This document shows, in pieces, positions 1 through 8,702 of a stretch of 64,000 bases of DNA (position 1 is the first letter of the stretch; every line of letters starts with the position of its first letter). Both the position numbers and the translations under genes were made by a program. The stretch is from Thermoplasmata archaeon. GTDB taxonomy: Archaea; Thermoplasmatota; Thermoplasmata; Lutacidiplasmatales; UBA184. The notes beneath the pieces were generated by a model. It was not told the DNA's origin. It did not search any database and saw only the letters and a list, made by a program, of their open reading frames with translations. The stretch lies in the NCBI GenBank assembly GCA_022750195.1, contig JAKIWE010000006.1, positions 62,001 through 126,000 on the forward strand, written 5' to 3'.

Positions 1-2
1 TG

Positions 3-3000
3 CTCGGCTACGTCGAGCAGAACGCCTCGGTCGGCTTCGCGCCGGTCCCGGCGGGTGTGACCGTTCAGCTCAGCTCCCAGGCGACTCACGCGACCTACAC
101 GACGCTGACGACGAGCGCCAGCGGGCAGTTCAACTTCACGAGCGCCTCGACCTCGAACGCCCTGGGCGTCGGTTGGTGGAGCCTCTACGTCCCGCCCCAG
201 GTCGCCCACCTCTCGGCGTACGGCTGCCAGCCGTGCGCGGTCCTTCCGGCGAGCCAGGACCCGACCTGGTACTTCGAGAACCAGTCGACGCTCACCGGCT
301 CGAACAACCCGGTCTACCTGAGCAACGTGAGCTACCTGCCGTACAACACGACCATCAGCGGCAACGTCACCTACGGCGCCCAGAAGATCGCCGGGGCGGT
401 CGTGCAGCTGATCGCGCCGCGGTACAACGGCTTCGTGCTCTCCTCCAACACCACCAACAAGAACGGCTCGTTCAACCTGAGCGCCCCCTGGGGCAGCTGG
501 GTCCTCGTCGCGTCGATCCCGTCGAACCCGCCGCTCGTATCGTACAACGCGATCTCGATCGCCGCGCCGATCGTCCGGTTCAACCCGGCGATCCACGGTT
601 ACGAGACCTCCGGGTACATCAACGTCAACACGGTCAACGGTCCGCACATCCCGAACGGCGCGAACGTCTCGCTGTTCGACCCGACCAACCAATACCTGTA
701 CACGACCTCGAACCCGGCCGGTGGCTACTACACCGTGGGTACCTACCCCGCGGGCTTCAACTACGGGGTCGGGGGCCCGGCGACCTACACGGTCATCCTT
801 GCCCCGGTGGGGTACACGACGACCTCCTACGCGCTGACCGTCAGCGGAGTGAACCCGACCGGCGGCTCGCCGATCAACGTCGCCGTCCGGGCCCAGGCGC
901 CCCCGGCGTCGTACCTGACGACCCTGAACTTCACCTCGGCGGGGTTCGGCAAGCTGAACGTCACGACGATCGGCACCCTCGGCCCGAACGCGGTGCTCAC
1001 GGAGCTGCCCAACGCCAGCGTCGGCGACCTCTGGGCCCAGCTGGCGCTCGACACCCAGCACAACCTGACGTTCTCGACCGCGAACCTCGGCTGGCTGCAC
1101 ACTTTCCTGGCGGGTGAGGGCCCATTCTTCCCAGCCGGTCAGGCCCAGACGACGGTCAACGGCACCGGCTTTGGCCAGCCCACCAACGACACCTTTGCCT
1201 TCGGCTCGACCTGTGCGTCGTACTGCGGCCTCTCCAGTAACGCGGGGGTCCAGCTCGCCTGGTACCAGAACTACAACGTCACGGCGAAGCTTCCGTCGGG
1301 CGGCAAGACCTACACGATGTCGTTCAACTTCCGCCATCCGACCAACGGCCAGTCCATCAACTACACCGTGGTGCTGCCCGCGACCTACGTGCTGACGGCG
1401 AACAACCCCGTCCCGGCGCAGAGCCTGCTCAAGCCGGCGGGACCGGGGGGGACGTGGACGAAGTTCACCCTGGTCAGCAAACCGTCCTCGTCGACCTGGG
1501 GAACGGCGTCGTTCACCTTCGTCAAGTACGCCAGCCTGTCGGCGAACGTCAACATCACGGCGCAGAACTTCACGTTCTCGAAGCTGAACGTGGTCAACTC
1601 CACGCGCAGCGGCTACACGGTCATCGTCGGGCAGGGCCAGAACGTCTCGTTCTCGGCCATCAACTCGACGTTCCCGGCGGGTAGCAACGGCACGTCGTAC
1701 AAGTGGTACTTTGGCGACTCGGCGACCCCCACCGTCAGCGGGCAGCCGACGAGCTACCACACCTACAACGCGACGGGGAACTTCAGCGGCAACGTGACGG
1801 TCACGAGCTCGGGCGGGGTCAAGAACTCGACCGGGTTCCACGTGGTCGTCGGCAACCTGCCGCCGACCGCGGTGATCAGCCAGAACGACACGAAGCCGTA
1901 CGCGCGGGGGAACCTCGCGGGCACGCCGTTCGTCGTCGTCAACTGGTCGACAGGCATCCGGTTCAACGCCTCGTCCAGCGTCTCGACGCTCTACCCCAGC
2001 GCAACGCAGAAGGGCGTGATCTCGATCGCCTCGTTCAACTTCTCGAGCTACAAGTACTACCCGAAGCCGTTCAACGTCTCGGCGGGCGCCGGCGGCAACC
2101 CGCTCGTCGACTCGAACGACTCGATGGCGTTCCTCGGCGCGGGACACTACCTGAGCGAGGCGCTGCCGAACGTCACGGGGACCTTCAACGGCTGGCAGTA
2201 CAACCTGACGCTGACGGTCTGGGACGGTCAGGGCCACAGCGCGACGGCCCAGCTGATCATCTTCGTCCGGGACACTGAAAAGCCGGTCGCGGTCGCTGGG
2301 GTGCTTGACTCCTCCGCACGGGCCACCACGAGCCTCGTCGAAGCGGCGAACGGCACGGCGGCCGTCCAACTGACCGGCACGAACTCCTCGGACCCGCACA
2401 ACGGTTCGATCGTGACCTACAACTGGACGATCACCGACAAGTCGAACAGCTCGGTGAAGCTCACCTACCTGCAGACCGCGAAGGCGTCGGCCTACACCTA
2501 CCCGGGCAAGCTCGGGGTCTGGCTAGCGCCGCAGACCAAGCCGTACTCCGTCAACCTGACGGTGACCGACCGGGCGGGGAACTCGAACTACAACGTCGCG
2601 TCGCTCACGGTGGGGATCAACACCTCGACGCGGCCGGTGTTGAGCGTGGCGAACCTCACCGGGGCGTCGACCCTCACCGCGGGTACGAGCTACACCTACT
2701 GGGTGAACGTCACGAACACCCTCGGGACGAACTCCACGGCGCAGGGTGTCCAGGTCCGGTTCTACCTCCTGTCGACCGGCGGCAGCGGCACTCCGATCGG
2801 GATCGGCAACTCGCCGGCGTCGGTCTCCTTCTGGAACTACAGCAGCCCCGGCGTGCTCAACAGCACCCCGCAGGGGACGGGCACGACCTCGCTCAAGTTC
2901 AACCACACCGTCCAGGCGAAGGTCAGTTGGACCCCCTCGCGCACCGGCACTTGGGACCTATACGTCAACGCCACGGCGTCGAACGAGTTCCCGGGGAGCT

Positions 3001-3236
3001 ACGGGGCGAACGTCGCGCACGTCCAGATCACCCTGAACCCGAACCCGACCACCCAGTACGAGGAGTACGGGGCGATCCTGGGCGCGGTCATCCTGGTGAT
3101 CATCGCGATCGTCGTCTTCTACCGCCGCCGCTCCCGCGGCTCGGGCGGGAAGTCGTCCAGCGGACGGTCGGGCCTTCTGCGAGGCAGCAGCAAGAAGGAC
3201 GACAAGGACAAAGACGAGGACGACGACGAAGAGTAG
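3..3236 (+). CDS. Large cell-surface protein with Ig/PKD-like domains, 5'-truncated
   Basis: The reading frame is open from the first bases, so the true start lies upstream; a GTG at 57 is internal. The visible protein (about 1,075 residues) is rich in Ser, Thr, Asn and Gly and has many N-x-S/T sequons, as in glycosylated archaeal surface proteins. The N-terminal part resembles carboxypeptidase-regulatory-like or Ig-like beta modules. A PKD-like module with the core YKWYFGDS lies near nt 1700-1850, and more beta modules follow. The C-terminus has one membrane helix (about nt 3070-3120), a basic stop-transfer stretch and a very acidic Asp/Glu tail. This predicts an extracellular chain anchored by its C-terminus with a short cytoplasmic tail. 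The substrate or partner cannot be read from the sequence. Confidence 0.85.
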   Translation, partial: LGYVEQNASVGFAPVPAGVTVQLSSQATHATYTTLTTSASGQFNFTSASTSNALGVGWWSLYVPPQVAHLSAYGCQPCAVLPASQDPTWYFENQSTLTGSNNPVYLSNVSYLPYNTTISGNVTYGAQKIAGAVVQLIAPRYNGFVLSSNTTNKNGSFNLSAPWGSWVLVASIPSNPPLVSYNAISIAAPIVRFNPAIHGYETSGYINVNTVNGPHIPNGANVSLFDPTNQYLYTTSNPAGGYYTVGTYPAGFNYGVGGPATYTVILAPVGYTTTSYALTVSGVNPTGGSPINVAVRAQAPPASYLTTLNFTSAGFGKLNVTTIGTLGPNAVLTELPNASVGDLWAQLALDTQHNLTFSTANLGWLHTFLAGEGPFFPAGQAQTTVNGTGFGQPTNDTFAFGSTCASYCGLSSNAGVQLAWYQNYNVTAKLPSGGKTYTMSFNFRHPTNGQSINYTVVLPATYVLTANNPVPAQSLLKPAGPGGTWTKFTLVSKPSSSTWGTASFTFVKYASLSANVNITAQNFTFSKLNVVNSTRSGYTVIVGQGQNVSFSAINSTFPAGSNGTSYKWYFGDSATPTVSGQPTSYHTYNATGNFSGNVTVTSSGGVKNSTGFHVVVGNLPPTAVISQNDTKPYARGNLAGTPFVVVNWSTGIRFNASSSVSTLYPSATQKGVISIASFNFSSYKYYPKPFNVSAGAGGNPLVDSNDSMAFLGAGHYLSEALPNVTGTFNGWQYNLTLTVWDGQGHSATAQLIIFVRDTEKPVAVAGVLDSSARATTSLVEAANGTAAVQLTGTNSSDPHNGSIVTYNWTITDKSNSSVKLTYLQTAKASAYTYPGKLGVWLAPQTKPYSVNLTVTDRAGNSNYNVASLTVGINTSTRPVLSVANLTGASTLTAGTSYTYWVNVTNTLGTNSTAQGVQVRFYLLSTGGSGTPIGIGNSPASVSFWNYSSPGVLNSTPQGTGTTSLKFNHTVQAKVSWTPSRTGTWDLYVNATASNEFPGSYGANVAHVQITLNPNPTTQYEEYGAILGAVILVIIAIVVFYRRRSRGSGGKSSSGRSGLLRGSSKKDDKDKDEDDDEE

Positions 3237-3251
3237 GCCCTCCTAGGGCCT
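3235..3251 (+). terminator. Possible hairpin terminator after the surface protein
   Basis: A perfect 7-bp inverted repeat (AGGCCCT, loop CCT, AGGGCCT) overlaps the stop codon of the surface protein and is followed by the pyrimidine-rich CTCTTCCC. It sits between two convergent transcription units. Archaeal termination depends mainly on T-tracts, so the hairpin may be incidental. Confidence 0.3.
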
Positions 3252-3309
3252 CTCTTCCCGTAGGCGCAGACCCGCGCCCCTTCGCGCCTAACGGCGCTCG
3301 ATCGACGGC

Positions 3310-3507
3310 TTACCCGTACGGCCCGACCTCGTCGAGCAGGTCGACGTGGGTCAGGAGCATCCGGCGGCAGCAGTAGCGGCTGAGCCCCAACTCGGTCATC
3401 ACGAGGCCGGCAGGGTCGCCGCGAGCGGTCCGCTCCCGGAACTCGTCCCAGTGGTGGCCGATCACGGTCCCGCAGGTGAAGCAACGGACAGGGATCATCA
3501 TCGTCAT
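3310..3507 (-). CDS. rpoN: DNA-directed RNA polymerase subunit N (Rpb10)
   Basis: A 65-residue protein of the normal family length. It has the RpoN zinc site: N-terminal IPVRCFTCG and the later CC pair in YCCRRMLL. RpoN is a small assembly subunit of archaeal RNA polymerase at the Rpb3/Rpb11-like platform. It is the last gene of the eL18-uL13-uS9-rpoN cluster, starting 24 nt after the uS9 stop; upstream bases AGGAAGGAAA could act as a ribosome-binding site. The start is ATG at 3507, with further Met codons at 3501 and 3498; MMIPVRC is the usual family start. RpoK and enolase, which often follow in other archaea, are absent because a convergent surface-protein gene comes next. Confidence 0.95.
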   Translation of the reverse strand: MTMMIPVRCFTCGTVIGHHWDEFRERTARGDPAGLVMTELGLSRYCCRRMLLTHVDLLDEVGPYG

Positions 3508-3531
3508 GGTGCCAGATTTCCTTCCTGCAGC

Positions 3532-3939
3532 TCAACGGTACGATTTCTGTCGGCGCTTTCGAGCTCCGCGCCCACCGGGTCGCTTCGGGAGCTTGCGGCG
3601 AGGGTCGTTGACGACCAGCGACCGGTCGTAGTGGCGGAACATGTCGTGGAGCGTATTGTCCTTGAGGACCTCGAGGAGGCCCCGGGCAACGGCGGTGCGG
3701 GCCGCGGAGGCCTGCCCCATGATCCCTCCGCCCTGGACCTGGACCTCGATGTCCAGCGCCTTCCACCGCTCGCCGACCATCAGGAGTGGCTCCTGGATCT
3801 TTCGACGGGCCATCTCCGGGTCGTAGATCTCCAACGGGAGGTCGTTGACGCGGATGCGGCCGGTGCCCTTCCGTAGGTAGGCACGGGCGACGGCCGCCTT
3901 TCGCTTGCCGGAGGTGATCGTGACGACGGGGCCCTTCAT
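3532..3939 (-). CDS. rps9: Small-subunit ribosomal protein uS9
   Basis: A 135-residue protein ending in the basic tail typical of S9 (KRRQKSYR), which reaches the P-site tRNA in the 30S subunit. Core motifs GKRKAAVARAYLRKGTGRI and GGGIMGQASAARTAVARGL are family hallmarks. Its ATG overlaps the uL13 stop in an ATGA arrangement, so the two genes are translationally coupled. It is the third gene of a conserved archaeal ribosomal/RNA polymerase operon. Confidence 0.97.
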   Translation of the reverse strand: MKGPVVTITSGKRKAAVARAYLRKGTGRIRVNDLPLEIYDPEMARRKIQEPLLMVGERWKALDIEVQVQGGGIMGQASAARTAVARGLLEVLKDNTLHDMFRHYDRSLVVNDPRRKLPKRPGGRGARKRRQKSYR

Positions 3940-4394
3940 ACACGGGCTCCCAGGAGGCGAGAGACCTGCTCGAGCGTGATGGGGGGGATGAGGGTCGGAC
4001 GGGCCTTGGCGCGGTCGAGCGACTCTGCAGAACCGCCGTCGACCCCGGGGGGGCAGCCGATGTGGACTTCGAGGCGGCGGTACGCCTCCTTCCCCCGGGT
4101 CTTCAGGTGCGGGAGCATGCCGCGGACCGTCCGGCGGAAGATCCTGTCGGGGTACCTCGGGTAGTGCGGGCCGCTGCGGACAGAGCCGCGGGCCCGACGG
4201 ATGGTGTACTCGTCGACGACCGCGGTGTGGGAGCCGGTCACAACGCTCTTCTCGGCGTGGATCACGACGATATGCTCGCCCTTCAACAGACGCTGGGCGA
4301 TGAGACTCGCTGCGCGGCCCAGCACGAGACCCGAGGCGTTGACGACCGCGACCTTCGGTGCGGGAGCGGATTTCGCCTTGGGGGCGTCAGGCAA
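3936..4394 (-). CDS. rpl13: Large-subunit ribosomal protein uL13
   Basis: A 152-residue L13 protein. The N-terminal VVNASGLVLGRAAS matches the family start region, and the RSGPHYPRYPDRIFRRTVRG region is the typical archaeal core. The start appears to be TTG at 4394, overlapping the 3' end of eL18 by 8 nt, since no ATG or GTG lies nearer. The first dozen residues (Pro, Ala, Lys rich) are an extension compared with many homologues. It is cotranscribed with eL18 and uS9. Confidence 0.95.
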   Translation of the reverse strand: MPDAPKAKSAPAPKVAVVNASGLVLGRAASLIAQRLLKGEHIVVIHAEKSVVTGSHTAVVDEYTIRRARGSVRSGPHYPRYPDRIFRRTVRGMLPHLKTRGKEAYRRLEVHIGCPPGVDGGSAESLDRAKARPTLIPPITLEQVSRLLGARV

Positions 4395-4752
4395 GGACGC
4401 GCACCCCCGCGCCCTTCGGCCGGCTCTTCAGGAGCTCCTCGATGCTCAAGGTGCTCCCGCCGGCGGCACGGACCTTCGCCCTCGCCTCGGCGGAGTAGTG
4501 GAACGCGGCGATGGTGACGGGCTTCGTGATCTTCCCCTCGGCGAGCAACTTCCCCGGGACGACGATGACCTCGTTCGGTTTGGCGACGCGGTCGATCTGG
4601 CCGACGTTCACGGGTTCTACCTGGTGGCGGGGCCGGTTGAGCCGCTCCGCGACGGTGCCCCAGATCGGGGCGTCGTGGTGGCGGGTCGCACGCCGAAGCT
4701 CGGTGAGCGTTCGCACTAGTTCCGGGTTCCCTTTCTCGATGGAGCGGGCCAT
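4387..4752 (-). CDS. rpl18e: Large-subunit ribosomal protein eL18
   Basis: A 121-residue archaeal/eukaryotic L18e, starting MARSIEKGNPELVRTL and containing the conserved RPRHQVEPVNVGQIDR and FHYSAEARAKVRAAGG regions. The frame is open further upstream, but ATG at 4752 matches the family and sits about 34 nt from a TATA box at 4783-4790. It is first in the eL18-uL13-uS9-rpoN operon. Confidence 0.95.
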   Translation of the reverse strand: MARSIEKGNPELVRTLTELRRATRHHDAPIWGTVAERLNRPRHQVEPVNVGQIDRVAKPNEVIVVPGKLLAEGKITKPVTIAAFHYSAEARAKVRAAGGSTLSIEELLKSRPKGAGVRVLA

Positions 4753-4782
4753 GGGGGCGGAGGGCGCTCGACCCGGGCCCCC

Positions 4783-4790
4783 GATATAAC
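4783..4790 (-). promoter_or_regulatory. TATA box of the ribosomal operon
   Basis: GTTATATC on the minus strand, centred about 34 nt upstream of the eL18 ATG. This predicts a leader of only about 8 nt. Confidence 0.6.
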
Positions 4791-4889
4791 GTCTAGGGAC
4801 CAAGTTTCACCCCGAGGGGAGCGTGCGTCGCCGTCGCGCGTCGGATTGACGCGCAGGGGGCGCCCGGGCCCTTCGCTCCGCGACGAACC

Positions 4890-4897
4890 GTTAAATA
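4890..4897 (+). promoter_or_regulatory. TATA box of the PRC-barrel gene
   Basis: GTTAAATA lies about 37 nt upstream of the ATG at 4931, giving a predicted leader of about 10 nt. It faces away from the ribosomal operon promoter. Confidence 0.55.
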
Positions 4898-4930
4898 GCG
4901 AACTCCGCCATCCACCGCCGAGGACGCGTC

Positions 4931-5173
4931 ATGCGCAAGTTCCTGACCGAGCTCCGGGGCAAGACGGTGATGACCAACGACGGCCAGATCCTGGGCCTCA
5001 TCGAGAACTTTGTCGTCGACACCACGAGCGGCGGGATCGCGCACGTGCTCGTCTCCCCCGGCGAAGATGTCGAGCCTCGCCTGTTCCAGACCGACGGCGC
5101 GGGTCGTCTCGTGCTCCCCTTCAAGAGCATGCGGGCGGTCAAGGACGTCGTCGTGATGGAGCTTGGGAAGTAG
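4931..5173 (+). CDS. PRC-barrel domain protein
   Basis: An 80-residue single-domain protein. The pattern of a short hydrophobic strand, GKTVMTNDGQILGLIENFVV, then VLPFKSMRAVKDVVVM is that of the PRC-barrel fold found in RimM and in many small archaeal proteins. Archaeal stand-alone PRC-barrel proteins are abundant; some act in cell division (CdpB family) and others are unassigned. The next gene, a glycosyltransferase, overlaps its last codons, so the two are probably cotranscribed. The specific role is unknown. Confidence 0.85.
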   Translation: MRKFLTELRGKTVMTNDGQILGLIENFVVDTTSGGIAHVLVSPGEDVEPRLFQTDGAGRLVLPFKSMRAVKDVVVMELGK

Positions 5174-6026
5174 CCCGGCGGACCGTCCGCTGGTCTCGAT
5201 CGTCATCACCGTCAAGAACGAGGAACGCCACCTCGCCCGCCTGCTCGACAGTCTCGTCGGGCAGGAGCCTCCGATCGAGGTCGTGCTCGTCGACGCCCTC
5301 TCCCACGACCGCACTTTTTCCATCGCCGAAAGCTACTCCGCGGCCCATCCGGGCTTGCTCCGGGCGGTCCGCAAGTTCGGCTCCCGGGGGATCGGCCGGA
5401 ACCAGGGGGTCGCCATAGCCCGGGGGGACCTCCTCGCGTTCATCGACGGCGACTGCTTCGCGGACTCCCGGTGGGTCCAGTTCCTCCGCGAGGGGTTCGC
5501 CCGGGGCGACGTCCTCGCTGGTCGCACCGTCGCGGTCGGCCGCTCCACTTACGCCAACCTCGAGCGGGTGGAGCTGTTCCTGAAGGGGAGCGACGTCACC
5601 TATCCCTCCTGCAACCTCGCCTACCGTCGCACGCTGTTCGAGCGACTGAAGGGGTTCGACCCGCGGTTCATCACCGCCGAGGACATCGACCTTAACCTCC
5701 GGGCGGTCCAGCTCGGGGCCCACCTCGTCTACCTGCCCGAGGCGGTCGTCTACCACCATCACCGGCTCACGCTGTTCCGATTCTTCATTCAGGCCTTCTG
5801 GAACGGCTACGGCCGCAAGCAGCTCACCGAGAAGCACGGCAGTCTTTGGGGCAGCTACCGGATACGACGCCTGCTCTCCGGTCAACGTACCGTGCTCGCA
5901 TGGATCCGTCTCGTGGCGGCCTTCTCCGGCTACGTCAGCCGAGTGATCGTGGGGGGGGATCGACGACTCAGCCCGGTCGGCCCGCTCGCGGCGGCGGGCG
6001 ACGAACGTCCCGCGGGTACGGGTTAG
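5163..6026 (+). CDS. Family 2 glycosyltransferase
   Basis: A 287-residue GT-A fold enzyme. LVSIVITVKNEERHLARLL at residues 10-28 is the nucleotide-binding strand, DGD at about 95-97 is the DxD-like metal/sugar-nucleotide motif, and AEDIDLNLR near 172-180 carries the acidic catalytic region. The C-terminal third is basic and hydrophobic, suggesting peripheral membrane contact. The family transfers a sugar from a nucleotide or lipid donor; in this setting it may serve surface glycans or N-glycosylation of the sequon-rich surface proteins (inference). The start is taken as TTG at 5163, overlapping the PRC-barrel stop by 11 nt; no good ATG exists before the motif. Confidence 0.87.
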   Translation: MGSSPADRPLVSIVITVKNEERHLARLLDSLVGQEPPIEVVLVDALSHDRTFSIAESYSAAHPGLLRAVRKFGSRGIGRNQGVAIARGDLLAFIDGDCFADSRWVQFLREGFARGDVLAGRTVAVGRSTYANLERVELFLKGSDVTYPSCNLAYRRTLFERLKGFDPRFITAEDIDLNLRAVQLGAHLVYLPEAVVYHHHRLTLFRFFIQAFWNGYGRKQLTEKHGSLWGSYRIRRLLSGQRTVLAWIRLVAAFSGYVSRVIVGGDRRLSPVGPLAAAGDERPAGTG

Positions 6027-6178
6027 CCCGCCTACCCAGGCTCGCACCGCCCTGCTCGAGGTTGCTGGGGGCGGCATCCGCCTCTAGGGAGCCGATCACG
6101 TAGCGGCATGTCCGCAGTGAACTGAGTCTCCCTTTCCAGCACGCTGACTCTTTACGCCGTGAAGATTGGGCAGGTCGG

Positions 6179-7036
6179 ATGAGGAGCAATGGCGTGGCCC
6201 TTGCGAGCTCCACGGTCGCCGTTCTACTCGTCACTCTCGCGGTCCTTCCGGCCCCGATTCGTTCTTCGTCGAGCCTGGCGGAAGCGGCGAATGTATTCCT
6301 CAACGAATCACGATCCACGGAGAACCCTGTTCTCTTCGGACTGAATCTCTCGTCAGGGTCGGGCATAGGAGTAGACTTCCAATTCGGCGCCAGGATCGAC
6401 TTGAGTGGCGGTAACATCTCCCCGGGCCAGACGGTCAACGCCTCCGCCACACTCTCCGTCCCGACGTCGACGCGGGTTGCGGTGAGCTATCTGGGCACCT
6501 CGACGTCGGTGTCGATCGCCCCGATCGGCGCCCTGGTGAACTACCCGATCCCCGGGCTGAACCTCCAGTACCTCGGCGTCCCCCTCACGCTGTACCTGAA
6601 CCTCTCGGCGACGATCACCGGGAATAGTAGTGTCACCGGACCCGGCGGTGGAGGTGGCGGGGCTCTCAACTGGTCTTCCGCCGGGGAACGCTCGTTCCCG
6701 GTAACGGCCTCAGCGAACGCCGCTCCGGGCAGCGTCCTGGCCTCCACGGTGTCGGGCCTCCGCTACACGGTCGCGCTCGGCGTCGACGCCGGGGCGCAGA
6801 TCCCACTCCTTGGTCACTACGTCGTCCACCTGCTGACGTTGGGGCACGTGGGACTGTTCCCGGGCATCCCCTCCGCGGTCCAGTCCGAGTATGTGGTTCC
6901 GAGCCCACCCCACGCAAATGCGGGGGGATGGCTCAGTGGACCCGCCGGGCAAGTCGCCCTGGCAGGAGTCGTGGGCGTGGTGGCGGTCACGGCGCTCCTC
7001 AGCGTCCTATTGTGGCGCCGAAAACGGCGCGGTTAA
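6179..7036 (+). CDS. Exported protein with signal peptide and C-terminal membrane anchor
   Basis: A 285-residue protein of unrecognised family. Residues 5-25 form a signal-peptide-like hydrophobic segment. The middle is beta-rich with scattered N-x-S/T sequons and a Gly-rich stretch near residue 160. Residues about 255-280 are a membrane helix followed by RRKRRG, so the protein is probably anchored with its body outside. The architecture matches the larger surface proteins in the window but lacks a recognisable PKD or kelch unit. It has no close operon partner. Confidence 0.7.
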   Translation: MRSNGVALASSTVAVLLVTLAVLPAPIRSSSSLAEAANVFLNESRSTENPVLFGLNLSSGSGIGVDFQFGARIDLSGGNISPGQTVNASATLSVPTSTRVAVSYLGTSTSVSIAPIGALVNYPIPGLNLQYLGVPLTLYLNLSATITGNSSVTGPGGGGGGALNWSSAGERSFPVTASANAAPGSVLASTVSGLRYTVALGVDAGAQIPLLGHYVVHLLTLGHVGLFPGIPSAVQSEYVVPSPPHANAGGWLSGPAGQVALAGVVGVVAVTALLSVLLWRRKRRG

Positions 7037-7089
7037 CGACAGGAAGGGCGGAACAACCCGACGGGGACCGCGAGCCCGCGGTCGCCGGA

Positions 7090-7449
7090 TCAGCTTGTCT
7101 TGAGGAGCTCGGCGACCTTCGTGACCTCGGCGAGCACCTTGGTGGTGTCCGCGGTGTGGTCGACGACGGCGACGAGGAGCGCTTTCTTGCCGCTACCGAC
7201 GATGATCGTCTTCGAGTCGCTCCCCTCGATGACGATCCGTTCCGGGGCCGCCCGGTTCAGCTCGGACTTGGCCGTGGCGGCCGCCCCGAGGATCGTGGCG
7301 CACATGATCGCGAAGGTCTCGGTGTACACACCGGCGGGGACGTCGGCGTAGAGCACCAGGCCATCCCGGGAGACGAGCGCGGTGGCGATTCCGCCGATCC
7401 GCGTCTTGAGGTCTTTTACGACCGCACCTACGTTACCCGTGGCCATCAT
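7090..7449 (-). CDS. Roadblock/LC7 domain protein
   Basis: A 119-residue single-domain protein. The alternation GGIATALVSRDGLVLYAD, a Gly/Ala-rich helix (MCATILGAAATAKSEL), then a beta hairpin and VAVVDHTADTTKVLAEV, is the roadblock/LC7 fold. Roadblock proteins usually regulate small GTPases or scaffold complexes; no GTPase of the MglA type lies next to it. It follows the V4R-like gene by 16 nt on the same strand, so the pair is probably one transcript. ATG codons at 7449 and 7446 are adjacent; either is possible. Confidence 0.87.
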   Translation of the reverse strand: MMATGNVGAVVKDLKTRIGGIATALVSRDGLVLYADVPAGVYTETFAIMCATILGAAATAKSELNRAAPERIVIEGSDSKTIIVGSGKKALLVAVVDHTADTTKVLAEVTKVAELLKTS

Positions 7450-7465
7450 TTGGTACCCGGAACCC

Positions 7466-7867
7466 CTACATCTCCTCGATTCGGAAACGACACTCAGGTG
7501 ACCCGAGGCTAGCGCACCCCTCTTCGGTGCATTTAACGCGGGACCCCTTAAAACGTTCGTAGAACTCGCGGAGGATGCCCCGCAGGCGGTGGCAGGTCGG
7601 AATATCGCTGGGGGCGACCTCGATCGACCCCTTCACGAGCGCCTCGCCCGGTTTGAAGGTGATCTCCTCGATCCACCCCCGCTCCTTGAGGATCTGGGCG
7701 GCCCTCTCGAAGTACCGGGACTTGTCCTTCAGGGCCTCCTCGGCCATGTCGGCGCCGACGGTAGAACCTTCCTTGAAGAATAGGCCGTGACAGGCGTGCG
7801 ACATCACGCCCTCGTACAGCTCCTTGATCTTGTGGAGCTCGTCCTGATTGAGCTTCACATACCGCAT
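7466..7867 (-). CDS. Small V4R-like (4-vinyl reductase domain) protein
   Basis: A 133-residue protein from ATG 7867. The C-terminal half, with CHRLRGILREFYERF, then CTEEGCASLGSPECRFRI, has the spacing of cysteines and glycines seen in V4R domains, which bind small hydrophobic ligands and may bind zinc. The N-terminal half is helical, and HACHGLFFKEGSTVG adds a cysteine and histidines. A GTG at 7879 would add four residues, but a TATA box centred 27.5 nt upstream of ATG 7867 argues for a leaderless transcript starting there. The adjacent roadblock gene suggests a ligand-sensing/regulatory pair (inference). Confidence 0.72.
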   Translation of the reverse strand: MRYVKLNQDELHKIKELYEGVMSHACHGLFFKEGSTVGADMAEEALKDKSRYFERAAQILKERGWIEEITFKPGEALVKGSIEVAPSDIPTCHRLRGILREFYERFKGSRVKCTEEGCASLGSPECRFRIEEM

Positions 7868-7890
7868 CGGCGCGCCCACCGTCGGTCACC

Positions 7891-7898
7891 CTATTTAG
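7891..7898 (-). promoter_or_regulatory. TATA box of the V4R-roadblock operon
   Basis: CTAAATAG on the minus strand, centred 27.5 nt from ATG 7867. Transcription would start at or within 1-2 nt of the start codon. Confidence 0.6.
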
Positions 7899-7925
7899 GG
7901 CTTGGGTCGAGGAGATTCGACGGGC

Positions 7926-8690
7926 TTATCCGGTCGACTCGGGGGCTTCGCCGCTCGGTTCTGGCACGGCGACCGGCGCCTTCAGCGCCGTCGGGAGCTC
8001 TTCCAAGCTTGCGAGACGTCGCGCCTCGCCCCGGGTCTCGCTCCCCGGGCGTTCGAGCAGGAAGGCGGCGAGCCCGGCCCGAGCCGAGGCACGGTAGTCG
8101 CTCCAGTACAGGTCCCCGACGAACGCGGTGCGATCGCGCGCGGCACCGAGCGACTTCGCCGCCTGGCGGTACGACGCGAGGGCTGGCAGGCCGGGAGACT
8201 CGGCCGTCCCGGGAAGCGAGAACAGCGGGAGATCGGGTATCCCGACCTTCCTCAGGAACGGGCGAGCGACCTCTTCGGGGACCGGGGTCGCGATCCCGAC
8301 CTTGTACCCCGTCTGAAGGAGCGCCTGAATCGTGGGAATGGCGTCCGGGTACCGTTCGAGCTCGCCCGCCGGCTTGAGGAACCGATCGACGACCATGGTC
8401 ACCTCGGCCTCGGGAAGGGGACGAGCTGCGACCGCTGCCAGCGTTCCCTCAAGGTGGTGTCGGTACGCCACCCAATCGACCGGCGTCTCGCGCTTGGCGA
8501 GGCCCGTCCACCGACGACGGTCCCAGGCGTGCAGCGAGTGCCGGAGCGCCGAACGGACGTGCCGCCCGCTCAGGACCGGGCCCTGCGGTCGCCAGGCCCA
8601 CTGCCAGCGCGCGAGGCTCTGGAACGGCAGCAGGGTATCGTCGAGGTCGAAGAGGACGGCCTCGATCGGCGCGGGGGACGAAACAGCCAC
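7926..8690 (-). CDS. HAD-superfamily hydrolase
   Basis: A 254-residue protein. FDLDDT at residues 14-19 supplies the nucleophile and acid/base aspartates of the HAD family. GIATPVPEE is the probable motif II region, and FVGDLYWSDYRASARAG is motif IV with the second metal aspartate. A helical cap lies between motifs I and II, suggesting a small phosphorylated substrate. The start is GTG at 8690, 12 nt after the stop of the coiled-coil gene, so they form an operon. HAD phosphatases next to archaeal coiled-coil proteins of this type are sometimes called phosphoserine phosphatases, but the substrate cannot be fixed here. Confidence 0.85.
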   Translation of the reverse strand: MAVSSPAPIEAVLFDLDDTLLPFQSLARWQWAWRPQGPVLSGRHVRSALRHSLHAWDRRRWTGLAKRETPVDWVAYRHHLEGTLAAVAARPLPEAEVTMVVDRFLKPAGELERYPDAIPTIQALLQTGYKVGIATPVPEEVARPFLRKVGIPDLPLFSLPGTAESPGLPALASYRQAAKSLGAARDRTAFVGDLYWSDYRASARAGLAAFLLERPGSETRGEARRLASLEELPTALKAPVAVPEPSGEAPESTG

Positions 8691-8702
8691 GGTCGGTCCC
8701 GG

